Positions 1 through 5,265 of a DNA stretch of 6,216 nucleotides are shown here, in pieces. Position 1 is the stretch's first letter. Each line of letters begins with the position of its first letter. Below the pieces are notes generated by a model. It did not search any database. It saw nothing but the letters and a program-made list of their open reading frames with translations, and was not told where the DNA came from. This DNA comes from Minisyncoccota bacterium (GTDB lineage Bacteria; Patescibacteriota; Minisyncoccia; Minisyncoccales; Minisyncoccaceae), in NCBI GenBank assembly GCA_028689175.1, contig JAQTWS010000031.1:1-6216 (forward strand). The letters run 5' to 3'. The position numbers were made by a program, and so were the translations under genes.

Positions 1-1490
1 CAATGGAACAAGCTAAAAAAGCAAAAGAAAGGTTTGTCTTTGAACAACTTTTTTTTATTTCCCTTTTTTCACTAAAAAAGAAATACGAAATTAAAAATGA
101 AAAAGCCCAAAAAATAGAAATTAAAAAGGACGTAATTCAAAGACTAAAAGATTCTTTGCCATATAAACTAACAAGTGCTCAAAACAAAGTAATTGAACAA
201 ATCTTAAATGATCTAAATATTCCTCATCCTATGAATAGGCTTCTTCAGGGAGATGTTGGCTCAGGGAAAACTGTTGTTGCTAGTACGATAGCTTTAAACT
301 GTATTAGAAACAAAACTCAGGTTGTGTTTATGGCTCCAACTGAAATCCTTGCAAAACAGCACTTCAAAACTATTTTCGATATCTTAAAAAGATTTAATGT
401 AAATGTTGGACTACTAACAGGAAAAGAAGATAAATATTATTCTTACAAACTTAAAAATGACACAATTGAAATTTCAAGACAAAAACTGCTTGAAAAATGT
501 AAAAAAGGAGAAATAGATGTATTAATCGGAACGCAAGCTCTTATTGTTAAAAAAGATAAGAATAATAAACCAAAAGTTTTGTTTCAAAACTTGGGTCTTG
601 TTGTTATAGACGAACAGCATAGATTTGGAGTTAAGCAAAGAAAAGAATTGTGTTTGGAAAACAATGATAAAATTCCTCACCTTTTATCTATGACAGCAAC
701 GCCTATTCCAAGAAGTTTAGCCTTAACAATTTGGGGAGATTTAGATTTATCTATTATAGATAAAATGCCTAAAGGAAGAAAAGAAATAAAAACAAGCATT
801 ATCCTTCCTATAGAAAGAGAAAGAACTTATAAATTTATCGAAAAAGAATTGAAAAAAGAAAATCAATGCTTTGTCATATGTCCTAGAATAGAAGAAGACG
901 AATCCTCTAAATTAGAGCTTAAAAATGTAAAAGATGAATATGAAAATTTAAAACAAATATTCCCTGATTTTAAAATAGAAATGCTCCATGGAAAAATGAA
1001 ACCAAAAGAAAAAGACGAAATAATGAAAAACTTTAAAAAAAAGAAGTTTAATATTTTAGTTTCCACTTCTGTAATTGAGGTAGGAATTGATATTCCTAAT
1101 GCAACAGTAATCTTAATTGAAGGAGCTGATAGGTTTGGTTTAGCACAATTGCATCAATTTAGAGGTCGTGTTGGAAGATCTGATAAACAGTCTTATTGTT
1201 TTTTAGCAACTGATTCAAATAGTAAAAAAACTATACAAAGATTAAAAGCAATGGAAAGCTACTCCTCTGGGTTTAAATTATCTGAAATAGACTTAAAATT
1301 AAGGGGCCCAGGAGACTTTTTTGGAGTTAAACAATGGGGATTTTCTGATTATGTTATGGAGGCTTTAAAAGATATAGATGTGATTGAAAAAGCAGGAAAA
1401 GCTGCTAAAAAAATACTCCCCAAAATTGAGAAGTATCCTATGACTTTAAAAAGGCTAGAAAGCTTTGAGAATAAGGTTCATATAGAATAA
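1..1490 (+). CDS. recG: ATP-dependent DNA helicase RecG (5'-truncated by window edge)
   Basis: RecG remodels stalled replication forks and branched DNA such as Holliday junctions, using ATP. About 495 residues are present, and the reading frame is open to the left edge. The Met codon at 3 is internal: RecG proteins are usually about 680-700 aa, and the N-terminal wedge domain, roughly 200 aa, lies outside the window. Motifs in order (numbered from that Met): linker helix with RFVFEQLF (10-17), Q-like motif LTSAQ (56-60), Walker A GDVGSGKT (83-90), motif Ia APTEILAKQH (111-120), GTQAL (176-180), the RecG-type DEQH box DEQHRFG (203-209), motif III MTATPIPRSLALT (230-242), motif V region STSVIEVGIDIP (354-365), motif VI QFRGRVGRSD (385-394) and the C-terminal LRGPGDFFGVKQWG (433-446). 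Two short lysine-rich insertions lie near 141-160 and 183-192. It ends in TAA directly against the stop of the convergent gene. The RecG assignment is essentially certain. Confidence 0.97.
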   Translation, partial: MEQAKKAKERFVFEQLFFISLFSLKKKYEIKNEKAQKIEIKKDVIQRLKDSLPYKLTSAQNKVIEQILNDLNIPHPMNRLLQGDVGSGKTVVASTIALNCIRNKTQVVFMAPTEILAKQHFKTIFDILKRFNVNVGLLTGKEDKYYSYKLKNDTIEISRQKLLEKCKKGEIDVLIGTQALIVKKDKNNKPKVLFQNLGLVVIDEQHRFGVKQRKELCLENNDKIPHLLSMTATPIPRSLALTIWGDLDLSIIDKMPKGRKEIKTSIILPIERERTYKFIEKELKKENQCFVICPRIEEDESSKLELKNVKDEYENLKQIFPDFKIEMLHGKMKPKEKDEIMKNFKKKKFNILVSTSVIEVGIDIPNATVILIEGADRFGLAQLHQFRGRVGRSDKQSYCFLATDSNSKKTIQRLKAMESYSSGFKLSEIDLKLRGPGDFFGVKQWGFSDYVMEALKDIDVIEKAGKAAKKILPKIEKYPMTLKRLESFENKVHIE

Positions 1491-1497
1491 TTATTCT
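1484..1497. repeat. 14-bp perfect palindrome spanning two abutting stop codons
   Basis: AGAATAATTATTCT is its own reverse complement and is centred exactly between 1490 and 1491. It arises because recG and the convergent gene both end in Glu-TAA (GAATAA), with no base between the two stops. It has no GC-rich stem and no T-run on either side, so it is not a good intrinsic terminator. Confidence 0.8.
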
Positions 1498-2075
1498 GGA
1501 GCGTTTACTCTTAGACACAAAACATGAGTAATGGGTGCCTGACATGTAACACTATACTGCGCATCTGTCTGTGTTCCACAGCTATTTAATGTACCATCGT
1601 CATGAAATGTGGCTGAGCCATCACATATGAAACTGTAAACATTTCTTTTGACATATGATGGATCTAAAGCCCATCCAAAGCCTGTTGAATAGTTAACAGA
1701 AGCTTGCTTAGTAACACATGTTTGGTTCTCACTAGTGCAATAAAAATATGAGTAGGAGCAAGTTTCTTGTGCATAATACTTAGATGTTAAAATCGTTCCT
1801 GTTGGACAAGCAGTTCCTTCCACAATCTCGTAGGAAGCTGGTCCACCAATCAATCCTAAAAGATCACTTGCAGTATATCCTCCTAGTTTTTCCACATTAA
1901 GGTTTCCGATAACAGGTTTATTTGGATCAACATCCTGAGCATTAGCACTAGTATTTAAAGGTGGCTTATAATTTGTTGGCATATTTCCTGTTGGTTCACT
2001 CCAAGAAAAAACTACGTACGAAACAATAATTCCAAAAAGGATCACTGATAAAAAAATAAATGGTTTATTCTTCAT
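1491..2075 (-). CDS. cysteine-rich exported protein with N-terminal membrane helix, Parcubacteria-like
   Basis: This 194-aa protein has no function I can name. Residues 1-4 are lysine-rich, and residues 5-24 form one hydrophobic helix that serves as a signal peptide or anchor. A Ser-Trp-Ser at 24-26 could satisfy the small-residue rule for signal peptidase cleavage. Then follows W25-S-E-P with PPLNTSANAQ at 38-47 and LGGYTASDLL at 64-73, a layout I recall from many Parcubacteria secreted proteins. The rest (80-194) is polar and aromatic, with eight cysteines at 90, 106, 113, 120, 151, 166, 178 and 187, none before the exported part, which suggests disulfides outside the cytoplasm. There is no prepilin G|FTLIE-type motif. 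ATG at 2075 follows the signal peptidase stop by 7 bp with no Shine-Dalgarno site, so the two are probably cotranscribed and coupled. It may be a surface or fibre component, but that is a guess. Confidence 0.85.
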   Translation of the reverse strand: MKNKPFIFLSVILFGIIVSYVVFSWSEPTGNMPTNYKPPLNTSANAQDVDPNKPVIGNLNVEKLGGYTASDLLGLIGGPASYEIVEGTACPTGTILTSKYYAQETCSYSYFYCTSENQTCVTKQASVNYSTGFGWALDPSYVKRNVYSFICDGSATFHDDGTLNSCGTQTDAQYSVTCQAPITHVLCLRVNAPE

Positions 2076-2082
2076 ATTTTCA

Positions 2083-2661
2083 TTATTTATTAATCTTACC
2101 TATTACTTGATCTTTATTAATATATCCAAATTGTCTTGAATCAAATGTTTTTGAATCTATATCATCTCCTAGAACTAAATACCCATTTCTTGGTATTTGA
2201 TTATCGACTAAAGGTATGCTTAAAATCTTTTGCTGTACAGAATTTAACTTATATTTCTTTCCTTCTGAGTTAAGCACATGCTCTCCATTTATCTTAATAT
2301 ATCCTTCTTCAAATTCTAATATATCGTTTGGCATTCCCTGTACTTTTTTAATATAATCTCCTTCCCTTGTTTTAAAGTTAAATATAATAATGTTCCCTCT
2401 TTCTATTTCATTACAATCATAATAATTTTCATAAGCAGTTACTGTTTCTCCATTTTGAAGAAATGGAGACATTGAAGCTCCGTCAACTGTTCTTGTCTTT
2501 ATAGTAAAGCAATCATTGTTTACTATTTCTTCTTTTATATCTTTTTTAATAAAAGCAAAGTATAAAAAAGAAGCAGTTACTATAATTGCTAAAAACATGA
2601 TAAGTAGTTTTCTTTTGCTAATATTATTATTTTGGTTTTCCTTTTTTTCTATAGCTGGCAT
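2083..2661 (-). CDS. lepB: signal peptidase I (S26 family)
   Basis: The enzyme removes signal peptides from exported proteins at the outer face of the cytoplasmic membrane, using a Ser/Lys dyad. The 192-aa chain has a polar N-terminus, one membrane helix at about 18-37, then the catalytic domain. Box B is GASMSPFLQNGE (61-72) with catalytic Ser63. Box D is DYIKKVQGMPND (102-113) with general base Lys105; the usual PGD is PND here. Box E is GDDIDSKTFDSRQFG (165-179), matching the GDN...DSR.FG signature. Cys51 and Cys83 flank the Ser63 segment and could form a disulfide. One membrane helix and the short length resemble small Gram-positive, archaeal or Patescibacteria forms rather than E. coli LepB. 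The ATG at 2661 lies about 20 nt from a predicted transcription start and has no Shine-Dalgarno site. It is followed after 7 bp by a probable exported substrate. Confidence 0.95.
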   Translation of the reverse strand: MPAIEKKENQNNNISKRKLLIMFLAIIVTASFLYFAFIKKDIKEEIVNNDCFTIKTRTVDGASMSPFLQNGETVTAYENYYDCNEIERGNIIIFNFKTREGDYIKKVQGMPNDILEFEEGYIKINGEHVLNSEGKKYKLNSVQQKILSIPLVDNQIPRNGYLVLGDDIDSKTFDSRQFGYINKDQVIGKINK

Positions 2662-2687
2662 AATTTAATTAAAACTTATTAAGTAAT

Positions 2688-2716
2688 AATATACCATGTG
2701 CGAAAATAAAATGCAA
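2688..2716 (-). promoter_or_regulatory. sigma70-type promoter for signal peptidase unit
   Basis: On the minus strand, a -35-like TTGCAT (2716-2711) is followed after 17 bp by TATATT (2693-2688). A TG one base upstream (2696-2695) makes an extended -10, TGGTATATT. Transcription would start near 2681, giving a leader of about 20 nt before the ATG at 2661. The -35 matches consensus poorly, but the extended -10 compensates. This is a prediction from sequence only. Confidence 0.5.
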
Positions 2717-2733
2717 ATTAGGCTACCTAATTT
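2715..2733 (-). terminator. hairpin after the ATPase remnant, possible weak terminator
   Basis: A perfect inverted repeat AAATTAGG-TAG-CCTAATTT (8-bp stem, 3-nt loop) begins two bases after the stop codon of the ATPase remnant and is followed on the minus strand by GCATTTTATTTT. The placement fits the original terminator of that gene. The stem has only two G-C pairs and the T-run is interrupted, so it would be weak. It overlaps the predicted -35 of the downstream signal peptidase promoter. Confidence 0.45.
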
Positions 2734-2735
2734 AA

Positions 2736-2976
2736 TTATATTGATAATGGATAAATAAATCCTTTCTTGTTTATCTTAGAAATTACATAATAACTTTTAA
2801 TATCCAAAGACTTGTTTAATTCCCCCAACTTCTTTAAATCTTTTGAAAGTCCAGTTAGCTTAATCTCAAGCAATCTTTTTGTCTAAAATTATATCAATTT
2901 CACATTTATTCTTTTTATTATAAAAAGAAACACCTCCATGAGGTGAAATTTGATTAATAACAGTATTTTCAAATAA
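2736..2976 (-). pseudogene. C-terminal remnant of DUF4143/AAA-type ATPase, frameshifted
   Basis: Reading the minus strand from 2976 gives LFENTVINQISPHGGVSFYN, then KKNKCEIDIILDKKIA, then TGA at 2868-2866. A second frame starting at 2870 (CTT GAG) continues LEIKLTGLSKDLKKLGELNK, then SLDIKSYYVISKINKKGFIYPLSI, and ends in TAA at 2738-2736. Joined, these about 80 residues match my recollection of the C-terminal end of DUF4143-containing AAA ATPases: FEN..., a Y..K...EIDFI-like nuclease-fold strand, EIK, then DLKKL and YYVI. The break at 2865-2871 is a 2-nt loss or 1-nt gain. The upstream part, including the roughly 300-residue ATPase domain, is absent: a TAA stands at 2979-2977 and the relE stop lies 15 bp further upstream. 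Family identification is from pattern memory; the frameshift itself is directly visible. Confidence 0.75.
2922..2945 (-). terminator. candidate intrinsic terminator of the relBE unit
   Basis: On the minus strand, CACCTC-ATG-GAGGTG (6-bp stem with four G-C pairs, 3-nt loop) is followed directly by TTTCTTTTT. It lies about 47 nt downstream of the relE stop, where a terminator would be expected. The same bases encode the HGG-containing stretch of the decayed ATPase gene, so the hairpin may be inherited coding sequence that now happens to stop relBE transcription. Confidence 0.5.
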
Positions 2977-2991
2977 TTAGAATAAAATCGC

Positions 2992-3252
2992 CTATTTATA
3001 TAAATTATTATGATTATCTATTGTGGTGAAAATAATGTTGTCTGCATTAACTTTATAAATTGCCCTCATATCCCCATTAATATTTATGCTTCTATATCCT
3101 TCATATTTTCCATTAAGCGAATGATTATTTAAGATCGGATTAAATTCATCTTCAAGCAAAAGATTAAGCCTTTCTTTAAACTTGTTTTTACTCTTTTGAT
3201 TTAACTTCTTGTATTGCTTTTCAAAACTTTTACAGAAAGAAAAAAATTTCAT
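2992..3252 (-). CDS. relE: RelE/YafQ-family mRNA interferase toxin
   Basis: Toxin of a type II toxin-antitoxin pair. Members of this family cut mRNA in the ribosomal A site until neutralised by their antitoxin. The 86-aa protein is of normal length and basic in its N-terminal half. The family pattern is clear: F..QYKKL at 10-17, a long helix to about 34, then NNHSLNGKYEGYRSI (42-56), GDMRAIY (60-66), and a C-terminal NHNNLYK (80-86). By analogy with E. coli YafQ, the likely active-site residues are His44, Asp61 and His81; the YafQ His63 position is Asn57 here, as I recall for many RelE relatives. ATG at 3252 overlaps the antitoxin stop by ATGA (3252-3249), indicating translational coupling with the antitoxin first. 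No Shine-Dalgarno site is visible. The gene looks intact and probably active, and ends in TAG. Confidence 0.93.
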   Translation of the reverse strand: MKFFSFCKSFEKQYKKLNQKSKNKFKERLNLLLEDEFNPILNNHSLNGKYEGYRSININGDMRAIYKVNADNIIFTTIDNHNNLYK

Positions 3253-3524
3253 AAGCTATCAAGATATTTTATTGCCTCTTTTGCATCATTAAATCGTGGC
3301 GACATATTCTTGTTTAGAGCAATGTCTTTTTCTGTCTTTTCGATTAAATTTTCTAGTTCTTCAGTCATTCTCGGGGTGTGTGAAAAATGAACTTCACGAG
3401 TCCTAATAAAATTCCTTAAAGATGCATTCAAAACATCGCTTAAAGAAAGACCTAGCTCTTTTGCAAGCCTTTGAGCATTCTCTTTTACTTCTTTTTCAGT
3501 TTTAACATTAATTATTACCTTCAT
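3249..3524 (-). CDS. relB: RelB/DinJ-family antitoxin
   Basis: The antitoxin binds and inhibits the RelE-type toxin encoded directly downstream and normally represses its own promoter. The 91-aa protein has the DinJ/RelB layout. Residues 1-45 form a ribbon-helix-helix DNA-binding domain: a beta strand MKVIINVKT, a helix with EVKENAQRLAKELGL (12-26), SLSDVLNASLRNFI (27-40), then RTREVHFS (41-48). Residues 49-91 form the acidic, flexible toxin-binding tail, ending in DAKEAIKYLDSL. The start at 3524 matches the family N-terminus, and the -10 hexamer ends only six bases upstream, so no earlier start is usable. The mRNA is therefore predicted to begin at the ATG itself. The stop TGA overlaps the relE start. 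This is the only TGA-terminated gene in the window, which shows that TGA is a stop here. Confidence 0.93.
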   Translation of the reverse strand: MKVIINVKTEKEVKENAQRLAKELGLSLSDVLNASLRNFIRTREVHFSHTPRMTEELENLIEKTEKDIALNKNMSPRFNDAKEAIKYLDSL

Positions 3525-3528
3525 ATAT

Positions 3529-3550
3529 AAAGTATATACAAAGTAAATAC
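3529..3550 (-). repeat. tandem 11-bp direct repeats over the relBE promoter (putative operator)
   Basis: On the minus strand, GTATTTACTTT (3550-3540) and GTATATACTTT (3539-3529) are adjacent 11-bp copies differing at one base. One repeat length is about one helical turn, so two ribbon-helix-helix dimers could bind the same face. The second copy contains the palindrome GTATATAC (3532-3539) and covers the -10. This is a plausible operator for RelB or the RelBE complex; the role is inferred. Confidence 0.55.
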
Positions 3551-3559
3551 GATTGTCAA
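3531..3559 (-). promoter_or_regulatory. near-consensus sigma70 promoter for relBE
   Basis: Minus strand: a perfect -35 TTGACA (3559-3554), a 17-bp spacer and a -10 TATACT (3536-3531, five of six). The base seven positions downstream of the -10 is the A of the relB ATG (3524), so the transcript is predicted to be leaderless. This is the strongest promoter match I see in the window, as expected for a cassette kept low by autorepression. Confidence 0.8.
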
Positions 3560-3622
3560 ATATTCTAACTACCTCTTTGAGCTCTCTAAATATTTTGTGT
3601 ATTCAATTTATCTTAATACCAT

Positions 3623-3648
3623 AAAAAAAATCTGCATATATTTGCAGA
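3623..3648 (-). terminator. intrinsic terminator after the 99-aa gene
   Basis: Minus strand: TCTGCA (3648-3643), loop AATATA, TGCAGA (3636-3631), then eight Ts (3630-3623). It lies 5 bp after the TAA of the small hypothetical gene and upstream of the relBE promoter, so it separates the ABC/hypothetical transcripts from the toxin-antitoxin unit. No T-run exists on the plus strand, so it acts in one direction. Confidence 0.8.
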
Positions 3649-3652
3649 AAAC

Positions 3653-3952
3653 TTATATCAATTCAAAAATAATCCTTTTTGAAAGATTTTCCTTTAAATC
3701 AGAATAGGCTTGAAGACATTTTATTCTTTCTTTGAATTCTTGCGTGAAAACTCCTTTCCTGCTCAAATGTCCAAAAATTACAAGCACTCTTTTTTCTGAA
3801 ATTACTGATTTTGTATATCCTTCAAGTAACAGTATAACTGTGTCCGGAAATTTTTGACAATCTTTTAACTTATGAGATCCATTTTCAAGCATCCTCGCGA
3901 CTTCTTCAAACTTTTTTTGAACAACCAAGTCTTGCACATTTTTACACATCAT
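3653..3952 (-). CDS. small hypothetical protein, 99 aa
   Basis: I do not recognise this protein. From the ATG at 3952 it has 99 residues; it is basic and mostly helical in appearance, with VQKKFEEVARMLENG (11-25), a hydrophobic patch DTVILLLEGY (37-46), KRVLVIFGHL (54-63) and an amphipathic helix QEFKERIKCLQAYSDLKENL (71-90), ending in KRIIFELI. There are cysteines at 3, 32 and 79, and no membrane helix or signal peptide. An in-frame TTG at 3982 would add ten residues, but it would sit within two bases of the predicted transcription start and inside a hairpin, so I prefer the ATG; a second ATG follows at 3949. No Shine-Dalgarno site precedes any of these. It lies 80 bp downstream of the ABC permeases on the same strand and ends just before a good terminator, which supports a real gene. 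Confidence 0.6.
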   Translation of the reverse strand: MMCKNVQDLVVQKKFEEVARMLENGSHKLKDCQKFPDTVILLLEGYTKSVISEKRVLVIFGHLSRKGVFTQEFKERIKCLQAYSDLKENLSKRIIFELI

Positions 3953-3967
3953 TGCAATCACACATAA

Positions 3968-3983
3968 GTTGTTTTTAAACAAC
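3968..3983 (-). repeat. inverted repeat in the leader of the 99-aa gene
   Basis: GTTGTTT-AA-AAACAAC (7-bp arms) on the minus strand lies 15 bp upstream of the ATG at 3952. It begins one base after the predicted transcription start at 3984, so the mRNA would begin with a hairpin, or the site could be a small operator. No T-run follows, so it is not an intrinsic terminator for the ABC genes upstream. Confidence 0.5.
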
Positions 3984-3990
3984 TATTAGA

Positions 3991-4019
3991 AACATACACG
4001 ATTTTAAAAATTATTGCAA
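3991..4019 (-). promoter_or_regulatory. possible promoter of the 99-aa gene
   Basis: Minus strand: TTGCAA (4019-4014), 17-bp spacer, TATGTT (3996-3991); each hexamer matches consensus at four of six positions. The start would be A at 3984. Such matches are common in AT-rich DNA, so the gene might instead be read only from the ABC operon upstream. Confidence 0.35.
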
Positions 4020-4032
4020 GACAAGAATGTTA

Positions 4033-5265
4033 TTATTTTCTCAAGGCAACTATTGGATCTAAATTAGAAGCTCTTTTTGCTGGATAAACCCCTGACAAAA
4101 GTCCCAAAAATGTGGCAAATATAAGGGCGAAGATTATAGAAGAGAGCGAAACATCTGCAGTAATTCCAATATTTAAAACAGAAGAAGCATAATTAAACAA
4201 TAAACAAATCGAAATACCAAAAGCAATACCTAAGACGCCTCCGCCAAGGGTTAAAAGCACAGCCTCTGCTAGAAATTGTCGCATTATATCTTTTTTCTTT
4301 GCTCCAATAGACATTCTTAACCCTATTTCGAAAATTCTTTCTGTAACTGAAACATACATAATGTTCATAATGCCAACTCCTCCAACAACAAGAGATATTA
4401 AGGCTAAAGCTATTAAAAGAGCATTGATCCCGTTAACAACATTATTAATCATTCCTATTGCCTCAACCATGGTCATAACCTCAAAATCATCTTCTTTTTC
4501 AGGGTTTTTAATGTCATGCTCCTCCCTCATAATATATATTATGTCATCCTTAGTCTCATCTAATTTAGAAACATCTTTTACTTTTATGGCAGCTCCCAAA
4601 ACATAATCTGTTCCGAGTATTTTTTTTTGCATCGTTATTGTGGGAATGTATGCTATTGAATCCAAGCTCATTGAAAGACTTCCACCTCTTTTTTTGGCCA
4701 CTCCAACCACCTTGAAAGGCAAATTTTTTACATAAACTGTTTTTGAAATCGCATCATTATCCCCAAAAAGATTTTCCTTCAATTCATATCCCAAAACAAT
4801 AACTAGACTTGCAGAAGTCTCTTCTTCTTCAGTATAAAATCTACCTTCCCCTATATCTAATTTTTCAACTTTAGGAGCATCAGCACCATACCCGAAAATT
4901 AATACACTTCTATTCTCCCCTTTGTATTTAATAATTTCCTGTCCTGTCACATAACTATACGCACTTTCTACATTTTCATGCTTCTTCAACTTATCAACAT
5001 CTTTATTCTTGAATGTGGTCACTACAACCCCCTTTGCAAAATCAGAAACCGAATCTGTGCTACTCCTGCCAGGCACTCTTGTTTCAATACTAATCATATC
5101 AGAACCATAAAAATCGATCTCGCTTAAAACCATTTTTTTAAGTCCTGCAGAGGTAGCCATCATAATAATTAAAATAGCAATACCAAGTGCGATCGCAATC
5201 ATAGTCAAAACCATCCTTGTTTTATTTTTTTTTAAATTGTCGTAGGCTATTTTAAAACTATTCAT
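4033..5265 (-). CDS. MacB/FtsX-type ABC transporter permease
   Basis: Membrane subunit of a MacB-type ABC system; this family transmits ATP-driven movement across the membrane to export peptides, lipoproteins or antibiotics, or to drive periplasmic partners. The substrate cannot be read from sequence. From the ATG at 5265 it is 410 aa: helix 1 at about 17-38, an extracytoplasmic MacB-type domain at about 45-270 (including GEGRFYTEEEE at 139-149 and LPFKVVGVAKK at 182-192), then helices at about 278-302, 333-358 and 376-393. The FtsX signature VVGGVGIMNIM...EIGLRMSIGAK (293-323) and the terminal GVYPAKRASNLDPIVALRK (392-410) are typical. A TTG at 5280 would give five more residues but is less likely than the ATG, which overlaps the upstream gene's stop by 8 bp (ATGAATAG). 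It has no fused ATPase domain, unlike E. coli MacB. No clear terminator follows. Confidence 0.93.
   Translation of the reverse strand: MNSFKIAYDNLKKNKTRMVLTMIAIALGIAILIIMMATSAGLKKMVLSEIDFYGSDMISIETRVPGRSSTDSVSDFAKGVVVTTFKNKDVDKLKKHENVESAYSYVTGQEIIKYKGENRSVLIFGYGADAPKVEKLDIGEGRFYTEEEETSASLVIVLGYELKENLFGDNDAISKTVYVKNLPFKVVGVAKKRGGSLSMSLDSIAYIPTITMQKKILGTDYVLGAAIKVKDVSKLDETKDDIIYIMREEHDIKNPEKEDDFEVMTMVEAIGMINNVVNGINALLIALALISLVVGGVGIMNIMYVSVTERIFEIGLRMSIGAKKKDIMRQFLAEAVLLTLGGGVLGIAFGISICLLFNYASSVLNIGITADVSLSSIIFALIFATFLGLLSGVYPAKRASNLDPIVALRK

Noticed and set aside
863..1066. 67-aa open frame on the minus strand inside recG
   Set aside because: It is antisense to conserved helicase sequence, and its Phe/Ser-rich composition comes from the Lys/Glu-rich recG codons; it is a shadow frame.
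2862..2871. Recoded TGA (glycine, as in Gracilibacteria and SR1) keeping the ATPase remnant open
   Set aside because: A TAA follows the TGA two codons later in the same frame, the true continuation is in another frame, and relB ends at TGA exactly where its family ends.
2865..2892. Programmed ribosomal frameshift at AAA AAG in the ATPase remnant
   Set aside because: The downstream frame needs a +1 or -2 shift. A -1 slip at AAA AAG would lead to a stop within a few codons. The gene also lacks its start and ATPase domain, so decay explains it better.
3525..3600. Upstream in-frame extension of relB
   Set aside because: The frame is open for about 25 codons but has no ATG, GTG or TTG, contains the promoter, and does not match the RelB N-terminus.
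2662..3650. CRISPR array, insertion sequence, tRNA or riboswitch in the gaps
   Set aside because: I found no regularly spaced repeats, no terminal inverted repeats or transposase remnants, no cloverleaf, and no recognisable riboswitch core; only the promoter, hairpin and remnant features listed.
3971..3982. TTG start for a 109-aa version of the small hypothetical protein
   Set aside because: It lies within two bases of the predicted transcription start and inside a hairpin, and two in-frame ATG codons follow; it is kept only as an alternative.
4000..4032. Intrinsic terminator directly after the ABC permease gene
   Set aside because: There are T-rich stretches but no matching stem of useful length before them.
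4361..4606. 81-aa open frame on the plus strand inside the permease gene
   Set aside because: It is antisense to the conserved FtsX region and has no promoter or family resemblance; it is a shadow frame.
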